45,076 nt of DNA from positions 358,266-403,341 of the forward strand of contig NW_014577203.1 in NCBI RefSeq assembly GCF_000485595.1. Reading direction: 5' to 3'. The notes under the pieces were generated by a model. It was not told the origin of the DNA. It saw only the letters and a program-made list of their open reading frames with translations, and ran no database searches. This document shows, piece by piece, positions 30,970 through 42,850 of this stretch. How positions within the stretch are numbered: position 1 is the stretch's first letter; every line of letters begins with the position of its first letter. Position numbers and translations under genes: made by a program. Origin of the DNA: Priapulus caudatus (lineage: Eukaryota; Priapulida; Priapulimorpha; Priapulimorphida; Priapulidae).

Positions 30970-32490
30970 TCGTCGTTCCTACAGCACGGCAAGCAACGTT
31001 GACATGGCGGATAAGTGGGGAGTGACGCCGATGTATCTAAGCGGCCAGCAACGCTCAGACGCACTGCATACAGCTTCTGCTGTCCGCCGGCGCGAAACCG
31101 ACCTACAGAAATAGGGTGAGTGAATTCGCGGAGACGTTTGTCGCTACTCTTACCCCTGATTAGCGCATTTTCAAATTGTGATGGTAAGTCATTAGGCTAT
31201 TTTCAGAGACTAGCAGCTGTCATTATATCACTGAATCCACATCATAGGCTGCAGGCACAATCAGCAATAATATAGTGCGGCATGTGCTCGTGAAGGCGCG
31301 CATTCTTCGGCGTTCACCCCGACTGTCTGTACGAATGCTCACGCAGCTCGAAAGTGCAGCTCTCGCGCCCGCACACGCCCCCCACGCCTCACACCTTTGT
31401 AATTCACGCCATCTTTTCGGACCGCGCGACGTGAACTCACGTCACGATTGAAACAATTCGATCGGATTTGAATCAAATTGAATCGCGCTTTAGTGCCATC
31501 CGACAGTTCATTTTCTAACGCACGATCGGCCGACGATTGTAAACCCTGATTATGCGAGTCGAATCGGAATCGATGTGGTGAAGCGCTTCTCCTGCATCTT
31601 ACAGAAGACAACAACAATAATAACTAGACAGAGAGCACTCACGAAGAGTGCATACCTCCGCCAGCGACATACGCCATACGCCTCATGTAACATGTATGTG
31701 TTACGAGCTGGCTCGCCGCTCGCTGCTTGGCTGCTACTGACTGACTGGCCTGCTGCTGGCTGGCGCTCGCTAACTTGGCGCGCTAATATCGCATCGCCGC
31801 GAACACACTAGCCAACACGAACACAACTACATGAGAGTGATCACATAACCTCCTCAACTCGTTGGGCGGAGGTAAATAAACCCACGTAACATCGGAATTG
31901 AGGTGACGCTCTTCTACCCTGTGTGTTGCAGAAGATGGGACCCAATAAGAATAATTAATATATTTATTATATTTAATATAATAATACTAATTCAATCCTC
32001 TCTTGTTGACGCCGCCTTGCAAAAGACAGGGCTTGGGCCAAACCGACAGTTCAATCACGTACTCATCATTTCTAACGCTCGATCGGCCGACGATAATGAC
32101 AATTTGTCATTATTAACCCCTGATAAGGCCTAACAAAAAAATATGTTTGTTTCCACTAACGAGCTGAACAAAATTGGACACGGTAGGCAGGCAAAACTTT
32201 TTTTTATCAAATATTTTAAATTTTTTTGTATTTTAACAATACTTGTTTGCTACATATAACAGCCCATATAATGACTTCAAAGTCAAATCAATGCATTTAC
32301 CGATCGATATCACGTTGGGATTTTTTATATTAAAAAAACATATTTTTTAAATATATATCTTTTCTTTTTTTTGCCGATCACAATAAAATGTTTCGACACT
32401 GCAGTTTAAAATGGACTCGGTCGGGTTAGCGGAAACAAACGTCTTGTTTTAGGCCTAATTAAATTCTCTCTCGTTGACGGCGTCTTGCAG

Positions 32491-32766
32491 AAGACTGGAC
32501 TCGTGCCAAGGCAGCTCGTCAAGCACCAGCAGTTCTGCGACTGGCTGGAGACGGTCTCGCACAACCCGCCCTCGCTGAAGCACCAGTGCCGGCTGGTGGC
32601 ACGGCGCGCCGTCGGCCCCTACCCCGTCGCCAAGCTCGCCCGGCTCGCGCTGCCCAAGACACTCCGCGACTACCTCCTGTTCGCCGACTTCGACGGGATC
32701 ATCCACGAGGGGTGCCACCTGCGCACGTGCAGCCGCGTCGTCGTGCCCGAGACGACGCACTTGTAG
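32491..32766 (+). CDS. Intact SOCS-box exon of ASB protein
   Basis: After the acceptor GTCTTGCAG, 92 codons to a TAG encode the SOCS-box end of an ankyrin-repeat/SOCS-box protein. SOCS boxes bind Elongin B/C and Cullin-5 to form an E3 ubiquitin ligase; the ankyrin repeats choose the substrate. Phase 0 matches the end of exon 4 in either duplicate. Combined with the four clean exons at 34679-36344 the full protein would be 254 aa, a normal size for a small ASB. Confidence 0.85.
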   Translation, partial: KTGLVPRQLVKHQQFCDWLETVSHNPPSLKHQCRLVARRAVGPYPVAKLARLALPKTLRDYLLFADFDGIIHEGCHLRTCSRVVVPETTHL

Positions 32767-32957
32767 CGGGGCGAGACGAGGGAGGGAGGGAAGGAGGGAG
32801 GGAGGGAGGGAGAAGGAAAGGGGGTGAGTGTGGGTGAGAGGGAGGGAGGTAGGGATCCGCTGGGAGCGATGTTATCCGAAGAATAAGGAATCGTAGCTCA
32901 GTAGTTGGCACGTCCTAGAAGAGGGAGGGAGGGAAGGAGGGAGGGTGAGAGATGGTA
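32767..32957. repeat. GGGA-rich microsatellite
   Basis: GAGGGAGGGAAGGAGGGAGG-type simple repeat just after the SOCS-box stop, 32780-32855 and 32920-32950. The right duplicate has a longer, degenerate version at 38075-38260. Confidence 0.85.
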
Positions 32958-33310
32958 TAAGAATGTGGCGCAATGTGCATCAATAACTGCTGCAATGTAT
33001 CAAAATGTGTAAAAATGTTACGCCTGCATGTAGGTTGGTGACCACTGTCACTGATCTAAATATAACATAACCTAGTAAATATTAGTTTTAAAAATCCAAG
33101 GGACAACTACATCGAAGGACTATGTCGATATAAAACCTATAATATCAGGAGTCTATCAATATATTGATAGACTCCTGATAATATCAAGAGTGCATAATAG
33201 AGTGTATAAGAGAGTGCATACAAGAGTGCATAATCTCGATGCATGCACTCGATATAGCACTATAGATCAGTGAACATGAACTCTCCTTGACCTGCTGTTG
33301 TGTATTTCGG

Positions 33311-33420
33311 TGACGTCATCAGCATCTCGTGCTAGTCTCGACTCTCGCGAACTCACGTGCAGCAGTAACTTGCACTTGTAAACAAGCAACACACCAACTG
33401 AGTGAGAGACGGTCTTTGAG
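33311..33420 (+). promoter_or_regulatory. putative ASB promoter and first exon, right copy
   Basis: CRE TGACGTCA at 33311-33318 and a donor GAG|GTAAGT after 33420, corresponding to 27436-27549 in the left copy. Confidence 0.5.
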
Positions 33421-33848
33421 GTAAGTTGAAAGTTAGTGGCCGGCCCCTGGAATCGGCACAGGCTGAACAAATATTAAGTAGGTGCACGAATATGGGAACT
33501 AACTTTGTTGTTGTTGTTGTTGGGAACTTAATCGTGTGTATATTTTAAATGCGTTACTTCTCTGCTTGAAATTTGTTGGTAGTTGATTTTAGCTTCATGC
33601 ACTGATGCAGCAGCCAGCACCACGGCACTGCCACCCACTGGCACTGTAGCCCTGCCCCTGGGCTGGGCCAATATTAAATTGTGCACTAGACATTTTTACT
33701 ATCTGGTGCTATATATTCTAGGACGTTCTACTTTCTAGAATAGTGTCCGATCATTAAAATTTCTAAGGCACAATTTATTGACCTCATGACCATTGACCCT
33801 CCCTCCCACTGAGCACGCGTCATGACTCATGGTACACTACACAAGGCT

Positions 33849-33939
33849 TAGCTCTAGACTATTAACTATACTCTATAGCCCGCGTACGGTTGCGCAGGTT
33901 GGCAGCAACCGTACGCGCGGGCTATAGTTACTAGAGCTA
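33849..33939. mobile_element. 91-bp hairpin element, right duplicate
   Basis: Counterpart of 27974-28062 with the better preserved arms. Flanked by CACAAGGCT (33840-33848) and CACAGGGCT (33940-33948), a 9-bp duplication with one mismatch. It was inserted before the segment was duplicated. Confidence 0.85.
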
Positions 33940-34678
33940 CACAGGGCTTAGCTCCAAGAAACGGTATTGCTAGGGTTAGAATACCGACTTTATATTGACG
34001 CTAGTCATGCACACAACCTGGATGGGTTACACAGGGCTATATGCTCTACACTACAGTAAAGTTTGAAGGAACCCAATGTGAAATGTTTGTAGCATGTCAG
34101 CCCACACAGTGGTTCAAGGATAGAGAACATGGGTCCCATTGAGACCTATGTCATTTTCGTAAATGTGCATTCTGCCATCTGCCATCTGCCATCTGCAAGT
34201 GTACGTGGCTATTGAATGATTGCAAATTGAAGCTAGGTTCTCATATAACTCATTTATACAACTAATTTGTAACAAACCACAATAAAACCCACATAGCCCA
34301 CGATGCGCCAACGTGTTTATGATCGCATATGGTTGTGTAAAGTACAGAATTTTGCAATGCAACACTAGTGCTTGAAAGCAAACCTCACTTAGCAAAGTGT
34401 TTAACATTTTGAAGGTGGTTATCGAACAAGATGAGACGATCAACGACTTGAACTTATGTAAAAACCAAAAACCAAGTGCGAAGCAACGAAAACTGTTCTC
34501 GAAGAAAAACGAGTTGTTTTTCGGCGCAAAGAAAGAAGTCTGAAGGATTTACAGTCGCCTGCGATCGCGTAAGAGCTTCGTACGAAGCAGCTTACAAGTG
34601 CGGCCAGCAACGACAAAGTCTGGCTATGGTAGAAGCGGAGGAGGTTGCGCACGCGTCGGACCACTGCACCGCTGCAAA

Positions 34679-37600
34679 ATGGGAATCAAGTCGAGCATGG
34701 TGGCCGGAAGCTTTCTCGGGAGCCACCCCAGCAACTGCCTGTATCGCATCACGCCGGCGAGCTACAACCACAACTGGACGGACCTGCACTACGCGGCGTG
34801 CCAGGGAAACGTCCACGTGCTGCACAGGATCTTGTTCCTGGAAGGTCAGTGTCGAAGTAAAGGATGCAAAAAATGCGAGCGAAAGTGTTTGTGCAAAAGA
34901 GCTGATATTTGTTGAGGGGATGTCGCGTGGGTGTTTTATCACTGTATCGTTAAAAGCGATTTTCATAAGATTTCACATTGTAAGAATTGTGTAAATGTAT
35001 AGTAAAGAAATGTAATTTAGGTCAAAGAAATTGAGGTACTTGCAGGGTTCGGTGGACACTTGGGCTGAGTCATCATATGCTGTGTTATTGCTACTTGTTT
35101 TGAAATGACGGAAAACCTGATACAAAATCTCTGTTATATTGGTGTATTATTGAAGCCAACAACCTGATATTTCCCGTTAACTGCGTTCATATCTTAGTAA
35201 AAACCTCTGGTGACCGGTCACCTTTAACTTGTATTATATTAAACTTTATCTTGAAAATATAAGATGCATGCACATGTCATGTGAAACTCGGCACAATACT
35301 GTTTAATACTCTAGCTGACATTTTTAGTCTTTTGTCAACGATGCATTTATAACTTCTCTATAGCATTACTTGCTGAATAATTTTGAGCATCTACTACATT
35401 CAGGGATTCGTGATATAGACACGAAGGATTATTATGGAAAGAGTCCGCTATATTGGGCATCTTACAAGGGCCATCTAGCATGCATGGAAGATCTCATTAG
35501 GTAAGATATGGAAATAAAGACAATAGTCACGGAGAGCCTAACATTTTGCACAAATTACAATCCAAATTGTTGAAAGAAAGAAAATGAGAAAAAAACTGAG
35601 ATTCTAGCACCATTAATGGGAATCAAACACTCACGTAACAGCATCTCAATACACCCTTTAGTAATTGCTTGTGTTGCAAAACTTGATCTAGCAACAGTAG
35701 TGATCTTTGCCAGAATAATAACAATAAATTTGATTCCTAATAATTTGCGTCGCCCCTCCCTCATTGTATGCATGTCGTGATATGAATGGTATCGTGACTC
35801 GCACAACACATAAATGTCGTTATTGTGAACTACACCTATGTCCGTTTCAGGTTTGGAGCAGATGTAGATAGTGTGTGTTGCCATGGTGCTTCGCCGCTAC
35901 ATGTAGCCATAGGTCTCTACCCAGACTGTTCAGCTCTGCTGATAAAGGTAACGCTGTGTAACCACAGGGTTACAGAACTTGGTGTCGTATTGTTTTGCCC
36001 TTGGTTCTTGATCTGTCGCACTGAACAATGAAATCAACATCATGCATGTGATACGAATCTGATATTTATTAGACACACTGGCTTGTTTCACGTGACATAA
36101 TTCACAGGATACAAACCTGCTATTGACTAGACACGCTGGCTTGTTTCACTCGAGTCGGCAACGTTCGATGGCTCTTGTTTTTTCAACGTGGCATTTTTGT
36201 CGTCGTTCCTACCAGCACGGAAGCAACGTTGACATGGCGGATAAGTGGGGAGTGACGCCGATGTATCTAGCGGCCAGCAACGCTCAGACGCACTGCATAC
36301 AGCTTCTCCTGTCCGCCGGCGCGAAACCGACCTACAGAAATAGGGTGAGTGAATTCGCGGAGACGTTTTGTCGCTACTCTTAGCCCTGATTAGCGCATTT
36401 TCAAATTGTGATGGGTAAGTCATTAGGCTATTTTCAGAGACTAGCAGCTGTCATTATATCACTGAATCACATTCATAGGCTGCAGGCACAATCAGCAATA
36501 ATATAGTGCGGCGTGTGCTCGTGAAGGGCGCATTTCTCGGGTTCACCCCGATCTGTCTGTACCGAATGCTCACGCAGCTCGAGAGTGCAGCTCTCGCGCC
36601 GCGACACACGCCCCTCACGCCTCACACCTTCGTAATTCACTCCATCTTGTCGACCGCGCGACGTGAACTTCACGGTCACGATTGAAACAATTCGAATCGG
36701 ATTTTAATCAAATTGAATCGCTCTTTAGTGCCATCCGACAGTTCATTTTCTAACGCACGAATCGGCGACGACTTGTAAACCTCGACTATGCGAGTTCAGA
36801 AATCGGAATCGATGGGCGAAGCGCTTCTCCTGCTCTCATACCAGAAGCAACAACAATAATAACTAGACAGGGCGGACTCACGGAGCTGTGCATACACCTC
36901 CGCGCCAGACGACATAACGCCATACAGCCCCCCATGTAACATGTATGTGTTACGAGCTGGCTCGACCGCTCGCCGGCAGGCTGCTACTGACTGACTGAGC
37001 TGCTGCTGGCTGGCTCCGCTAACTTTGGGCGCTAATATCGGATTCTACTTTTTTTCTTAACTTTGCCGCGAACACACGTAGCCAACACGAACACAACTAC
37101 ATGAGAGGTTCGATCAATAACCTCCTCCAACTCCGATTGGGTGAGGGATAATAAACCACCGTAACAATCGGAATTGAGGTGACGCTCTTCTACCCTGTGT
37201 GATTTGCAGAGGTCATGGGATACCCAATAAAATAGTTAATATATTTATTATATTTAATATATAGTACTAATTCAATCCTCTCTTGTTGCGGGCGTCTTGC
37301 AAAGGACAGCGGTTTGCCGCCGCGACCAGTTTCAATCACGTACTCATCATTTCTAACGCGCGCGGCCGCGATAATGACAATTTGTCATTATTAACCCATG
37401 ATAAGGCTAAACAAAAAATATGTTTGTTTCCACTAACGAGCTGAAAAAAATGGACCACCGGTAGGCAGAGCAAAACTTTTTTTTATCAAAATATTTTTTT
37501 TTTTTTCTGTTTTTAACGTAAATACTTGTTTGCTACTATAACAGCCCATATAATGACTTCAAAGTCAACATCAAATGCAATGTACGATCGATATCACGTT

Positions 37601-38064
37601 GGATTTTTTAATTAAAAAATTTTTTTTTTAAATACTATAATCTTTCTTTTTTTTGCCGATCACCAATAAAATGTTTCGACAGCCGGTTAAGAATCGGACC
37701 GCGTCGGGTAGCTGAAACAAACGTACTTTTTTTAGCCTCCTAATTCCATATCTCTCTCGTTGACGGCGTCTTGCAGAAGACTGGACTCGTGCCGAGGCAG
37801 CTCGCAAGCACCAGCAGTCGGCCGACTGGCTGGAGACGGTCTCCCACAAGCCCGCCCCGCTTGAGCCCAGGGGCGGCTGGGCGCGGGCGCGCTCCGGCCC
37901 TACCCCTGTCGCCCAAGCTCGCCCGATGCTCGCGCGCTGCCAAAGACACTCCGCCCGACTACCTCCTGCTTCGCCGACTTCGACGGGAGCCATAGCCACG
38001 AGGGTGCCACCTAGCGCACGTGCAGCCGCTGTTCGTCGTTGCCCGAGACGACCGCACTTTGTAG
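34679..38064 (+). CDS. Ankyrin-repeat and SOCS-box (ASB) protein, right copy
   Basis: Clean exons 34679-34844, 35404-35500, 35851-35947 and 36216-36344 join in phase. They encode an N-terminal MGIKSSMVAGSFLGSHPSNC, then four ankyrin repeats: WTDLHYAACQGNVHVLHRIL, GKSPLYWASYKGHLACMEDL, GASPLHVAIGLYPDCSALLI and GVTPMYLAASNAQTHCIQLL. The short exon-4 splice (AGG|GTGAGT) leads in phase 0 to the SOCS-box exon. In this copy that exon (37777-38064) is riddled with indels after GLVPR and cannot be read. The clean version lies upstream at 32491. ASB proteins are substrate receptors of Cullin-5 ligases. I cannot assign a numbered orthologue. The upstream ATG at 34627 is followed by an Ala/Glu-rich frame that does not join the ankyrin frame, so 34679 is preferred. 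Confidence 0.8.
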
Positions 38065-38074
38065 CGGCGGCCGA

Positions 38075-38400
38075 GACGAGGAGGCGAGGCGAAGACAGGG
38101 AGCGAAGCGGAGGGAGGGAGTCAGAGAGAGAGGGAGGCGAGGCAGGGTGAGATGCAGCGGAGGGGGATGAGTATAACGTCGCATATACGAGGGAGGAAGG
38201 AATGGGGAGGGGGAGTATCGATGCGAGAAGAGAGGTAGGGGTGAGCCGCAGAGGAGGGGGGAGAGTGCGGAGATGCGTACGCGGCGAGGTGGGTGTGTGT
38301 CGGCGCGTGCGTGAGAGAGGTAGGAGATACTAGGCGGGAGATGTGCGTGCGCGGGAGGGGGATGCAGCGAGCACGTACCCCTGGTGATGTTCGTCCGGTG
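38075..38400. repeat. GA/GGGA-rich low-complexity stretch
   Basis: Purine-rich simple sequence (GAGG, GGGGA, GAGAGAG) following the degraded SOCS-box exon. Indel-rich, like the preceding 1.5 kb. Confidence 0.7.
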
Positions 38401-38771
38401 ATGTTTGCCCGACGACGCATTTCACTCGCACTCTGTCGATCGCCACGCTTTTTTGTTTCCCAGTCGTCATAAGTGCGAGGAGGAGGAGAAGCTATGGGAT
38501 CATAATGTAGCCGGAAGATACCGGAAGACCGTGGCGGAAGTCTAGTTTGACTCGCGATGGCAATTGGTGTGAGTTTATGCAGATTTTGAGTGTTGTTGTT
38601 TAAAGTTATTTTATTGAATCGTAGCTATTTGAGAGCGAATGAAAGAGTATGGAGTGCAATCATACATTAGGGTATTTGTACAGGTGGAAGCAAATTTTGA
38701 TTCAACGCTTTGTTTCAGAAATTTTACCACAACAAATGTTTTACTGGCTCTTTCAGCAGTGAACACCATTA

Positions 38772-39938
38772 AGCCCGCCGCACACGGTGAACTATCTGCT
38801 GAGCCAACCGCCTTAAGAGGCCGCTTTGGCCTCAGCCAGATAGCTCCAGCGTGTGCGCGCAGATTCTCGCACGATTATTTTGGCTCGACGTGCTGTGAGA
38901 ACGATATATAATCGTGTTTGATATTTGTGGGCACGCGAGGCCAGAACCTCAGCGTGTGCGGCTCGTGAGCTATCAGCTCAGCCACAAATATTTACCGACA
39001 ATGACAGGCGCAGGAATAGGGCATGTGATTTAAATGTCGGCGCCCACTGACACAGCCAGCAAAACTCTACTTTTCTGTAGATTCTGTGATTGTGCACGCT
39101 ACACGTGCGTGTCGTGCGCGCAAGTGTGCAAGGTACACGTTCGCTGCGTGCGTGCATGCGGCGTGTGACGTACACATGCGTACATGAGTGTTGGCGTGCT
39201 GTGTACGTACACGTGCTTGCGCTGCGTCCAGTAGCCTGGGGCAACGTACACGTCGCGTGCGTGTGACACGTACAACGTGCGTGCGATTGCGTGCGGTGAA
39301 CCATGCATTGCATGCCACGCATCGCACGTACGCACGCACGCACCACATGCACACACGGTGTACCTGCACCCGCACACACGCACGCACGCACGCACGCGGG
39401 TACCTGCCCACACGCAAGCATCACGACCGACAAACGCACGCACGTGTACGTGCCCACACACGGATACGCTACGCCCACGCACGCACGCCGACGTGATCAC
39501 GTACACACGCACGCAACACATTATGTAGGCATGTGCTCGGGCACACGCACGCATGCACGCACCGCACGAAACGTGTACACTGCACACGCGCAGCACAACA
39601 ACGACGCTCGTACGTTGCAACAATCACAGAATCTACAGGGAAAGATTAGCGTTTTCGCGTTCAGTGGGCGCCGACATTTTAAATCACATGCCATATTCCT
39701 GCGCTGTCATTGGTCCCGGAAATATTTGTGGCCCTGAGCCTGATAGCTCGACGGAGCCCGCACACGCTGAGTTTCTGGCACTCGCGGCCACAAATATCAA
39801 ACACGATAGATATCGGTCTCACAGCCACGCGAGGCCAAAAATCGTGCAGAATCTGCGCGCACACGCTGAGCTATCTGCTGAGCCAACGGCCTCTTGAGGC
39901 CGTTGGCTCAGCAGTTAGTTCACCGTGTGCGGCGGGCT
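38772..39938. mobile_element. 1167-bp foldback element with TTA target duplication
   Basis: Starts AGCCCGCCGCACACGGTGAA and ends with the complement TTCACCGTGTGCGGCGGGCT. Flanked by TTA at 38769-38771 and 39939-39941. The inverted repeats extend about 300 bases inward (for example TGATTTAAATGTCGGCGCCC / GGGCGCCGACATTTTAAATC). Each end carries its own inner hairpin around GCTGAGCCAA(C/A)GGCC. The centre (39080-39620) is CGTGCG/CACGCA-rich and also self-complementary. A TTA/TAA duplication fits PIF/Harbinger-type transposition (inference). No transposase is encoded. Confidence 0.88.
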
Positions 39939-40593
39939 TTAGGCTATTCCAAGAGACAAATAAGTTTATTTATTTGTTTGGTTAAAACAACCTGGTACAG
40001 TTTTCCAATTTTTCCTCAGATCATGTATGCATGATGTGGTTGCATCATATATATGACAAGCCACTGTCTTACTGTCGTTGAATGTAAATTGTCGCCACTG
40101 CTGCCAGGCAGCCATATATTTCTTATTACATGGGTTTTACTCTATCCAAGATGTACACATAAATTTTTCGTTGTTTTGCCAACCCATCAATACAGAATAT
40201 GGGTACCAGTCATCGATGCCATAGAATGCAAACTCATGCCAATTAATTTTTTGACTGTTCAGCTTCTTGTATATAAGCATATAAAGTAGAAAATGACAAA
40301 GCTGCCATATTGGGACGTAGCAAACAAATATAGTTTTCAGGGTTGTTTCATAGATGAAAGTGTTAAAATGTCACTAGACTCTCATTGCTTTAGTCTACAC
40401 ACATACGTGGTTGCTATGAGTGTTAGAACAACCATTACAATGCCTTAAGGTGCTTACTCAACCCTGTAATATACGTTTACCTCTCCTAATCCAAAGATAT
40501 ACCACAGTTAATCATATCATATAAAGTCATAATGTCATATGTCATTATGAAATCGATATTAAGTTATAGATTTGTTTGCATATATGTATAAAT

Positions 40594-40635
40594 CAGGAGT
40601 AGATAAAGGGGAACTTTCCCCTTTATCTACTCCTG
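40594..40635. mobile_element. 42-bp palindromic element, 8-bp target duplication
   Basis: CAGGAGTAGATAAAGGGGAA and the complement TTCCCCTTTATCTACTCCTG separated by two bases. Flanked by GTATAAAT at 40586-40593 and 40636-40643, exact. Essentially the arms alone. Confidence 0.92.
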
Positions 40636-40710
40636 GTATAAATCCAACTGAACTTTCACCGTTTGATATTTGTTATCATTTCAATGTGTTCTGTTTTCCT
40701 GTAATTTATT

Positions 40711-40746
40711 CAGGAGTCTATCAATAGATCAATTGATAGACTCTTG
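40711..40746. mobile_element. 36-bp palindromic element, 7-bp target duplication
   Basis: CAGGAGTCTATCAAT, AGATCA, then ATTGATAGACTCTTG. Flanked by ATTTATT at 40704-40710 and 40747-40753. Same arm sequence as 27273-27304. Confidence 0.88.
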
Positions 40747-42498
40747 ATTTATTGTGCCTAGAATGTCTAAATGTCAGAGGAAACTACGTGATACATGGCA
40801 ATCAAATTGTTATATATAATTACAGGTAGTATATCTATAATATCTGTAATAATAAGTAAATACATTCCTGATAGTAGTAATATTTTACCGTGTGTGAATA
40901 ACTACAGTCAGGATCTTCAGCTTATATGCTATTGATATTTGATCGATTTTGTGTGATGAGACCATGAACCTATATGTATATACTAGTATTAAGAACACAG
41001 GGCTGGGACTAGTGGAGATGGGGCAGATGTCCCCTCTTCCAGGCAAATGTAGATACTGTTAACTTATATGGTCAATAGCGAATTGCCTACGGTCAACAGC
41101 CCAACTACCCAGAACCCCAACTGCGCGGGGCTTTTCTCTCCTCACCCACCTCTAGCCTACGTTGGCTACGGCCCTGGAACATATCTGTACTGAGTACATA
41201 TATATGTATTATTATATACACGTGCTGGTATACATGGGTTCGCGAGGGTAGTTTATTTATGTCCGTATTGCACGAAGTGCCTAGAAGCTATCAAAATTAC
41301 TTTACCGTCATGGTTATTATTGTATATATGGTGTAGCTGGGGCAAAATTGTATTTCTCGTGTGTTTAACCGTTCTATCATGGTGTTATCATGTTTATGGT
41401 AATTACATTATACTGTTTCCATGTTTAATCTGGCACCGTGCCAACTTCAGTTAGCAAGGACAGATACGTTATAAAACCGAATATGAGGTCATCGGGTTAA
41501 CTATTACATGTTCTTATTCGTTACATTTCTGCAGTATAGGCCATGAGAGAATTATTAACTATAATGGGCGCGTCGTACGTGATTGAAGTGGCTCTTTTAC
41601 CGTCATATTTTAAACGTTCGTAATATTCTAGTGAGCGAAGTTGTGAAGGTTGCTAGTTGAACGCGTGTGGCTTCGTTGCATACACGCATATGCACGTGTA
41701 CGGATGTGCGAGATATTCGATTTCAATCAATAATGTTTACCACAGTATATATATATATATATACGGTATTTTATATTTAATAAAGCACGTTGTGTGTTAA
41801 CCATGTATGACGTGTAATTGTTGTTTTCCCTCGAGTTAGATCCTATAGCTTAACCGCCCTCTACTTTACCACACGTCCGTTTAATCAAGTCGAAACTACA
41901 TCACTTACATTGGTAACACCATGACCAGGAAATAAAAAGCGATATGTGTCCTACATGTATAGCAACTGTAAACCAAACCTGGTCCAACGAATGAACCACA
42001 AGCTTTTATTTATTTAGAATAGGACTCCACATTTTTCTGGCTGACACATAAAATTTCAGGCTGCCAATAGAGGGCGATATGTGTCCTAAATGACATATAT
42101 TCTGCTGTGCGGCCCGCGAGTCTTTATGCAATGAATGAAACAGTATTTTTGTGACATATCAGTTTTAATTTACAAAGCTCATCTACACCCACCAGTCACT
42201 CTAATAATGAATAGGTGCCCAGTCGTAGTAAATTTCCCTGTAGCATAACGGGAAACCCGTGTTCGTCCATATCAAGTATCTACCAGATAAATGGACACTT
42301 TGTCAAAATCAGCCGTTGAAAAGGAGAATAAATGCTCGTTGCTTCTTCATGCTGGATCATCAGTATCCAATCTGTCGTACAACTGGTCGTATCTCTGAAA
42401 AGATATACTGTTCTTCTATACCAACCGTACATGGTAAATAAAATGTGTCTGAATCATATAATTATTTGTAGTTATAGCCGAATAAGCTGCTTGCCTAT

Positions 42499-42616
42499 AG
42501 CCTGAGAACAATATATACATATATATACAATGTATATATAGATATATATATGTATATGTATATAAAATATATATATATATACAATATGTATATTTTCAAT
42601 ATTTTGTTCTCAGGCT
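42499..42616. mobile_element. 118-bp hairpin element with AT core
   Basis: AGCCTGAGAACAAT at the left and ATTTTGTTCTCAGGCT at the right enclose an almost pure TATATA core. No convincing target duplication. Confidence 0.75.
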
Positions 42617-42634
42617 CGTCTGTCTGTACATTTT

Positions 42635-42850
42635 AGGCCTTGAAACATAATGTTTCAGGCCAAGAGATGGCGCTGTTTACAGTGGCCACGCATTCGGTGA
42701 CGTCACTAGACTTGTGTTTACATTCAGTCACATCGGCGAAGTGTGTTCGGTCGGCTGTCGGTTTGCTGTGCATTTCCGTGTAAATTGTTAATATTCACCG
42801 TAGTACGTTTTGACACACTCATTGGATACGTGCAGCGCAGACTTCAATCC
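42635..42850 (+). promoter_or_regulatory. candidate CRE promoter and first exon
   Basis: A palindrome GGCCTTGAAACAT/ATGTTTCAGGCC (about 42636-42661) is followed by a full CRE TGACGTCA at 42698-42705. A possible donor (TCC|GTAAGC) follows 42850. The arrangement resembles the ASB promoter. Any gene it serves would lie beyond the window; orientation is inferred from the donor only. Confidence 0.35.

Larger units (their letters stand above)
28807..32766 (+). pseudogene. ASB-family gene, left copy, frame-disrupted except last exon
   Basis: Same gene as the right copy, with damage. Exon 1 at 28807-28971 starts MGIKSSMVAGSFFGSHPSN but a one-base deletion near 28941 shifts the frame. Exon 2 at 29545-29643 gains stops. 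Exon 3 at 29997-30095 has insertions. Exon 4 appears twice around the N gap (30370-30503 and 30985-31115). Exon 5 (32491-32766) is intact: KTGLVPRQLVKHQQFCDWLE, then SLKHQCRLVARRAVG ... PKTLRDYLLFADFD, a SOCS box with BC-box-like and Leu-rich parts, and a stop. Because exon 5 here is clean while the rest is indel-ridden, I treat the damage as possibly technical. Listed as a pseudogene only in the sense that this copy, as sequenced, cannot be translated through. Confidence 0.7.
27087..38095 (+). repeat. large tandem duplication carrying the ASB gene
   Basis: Left copy about 27087-32957 and right copy about 32958-38095 share order, introns and transposon insertions, for example the 27149/33021 junction CGCCTGCATGTAGGTTGGTG. 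Differences are mostly single-base indels plus some substitutions. The left copy contains an extra ~0.6 kb because sequence before and after the N gap (30340-30944 and 30970-31520) is the same. Indel-dense parts are roughly 28.7-31.9 kb and 36.5-38.2 kb. 32.46-36.4 kb reads cleanly. This could be a true duplication, two haplotypes joined, or an error-prone gap fill. Confidence 0.9.
39942..42495. other. gene-less stretch
   Basis: No supported exon. It could hold 3' UTR of an upstream transcript; an AATAAA followed by a GT-rich tract lies at about 41779-41800. It contains two palindromic elements listed separately and an ATATAT run near 41745. Confidence 0.35.

Noticed and set aside
38978-39740. 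Cys/Arg and His/Thr open frames on both strands
   Set aside because: Fall inside the self-complementary foldback element; mirror images of each other.
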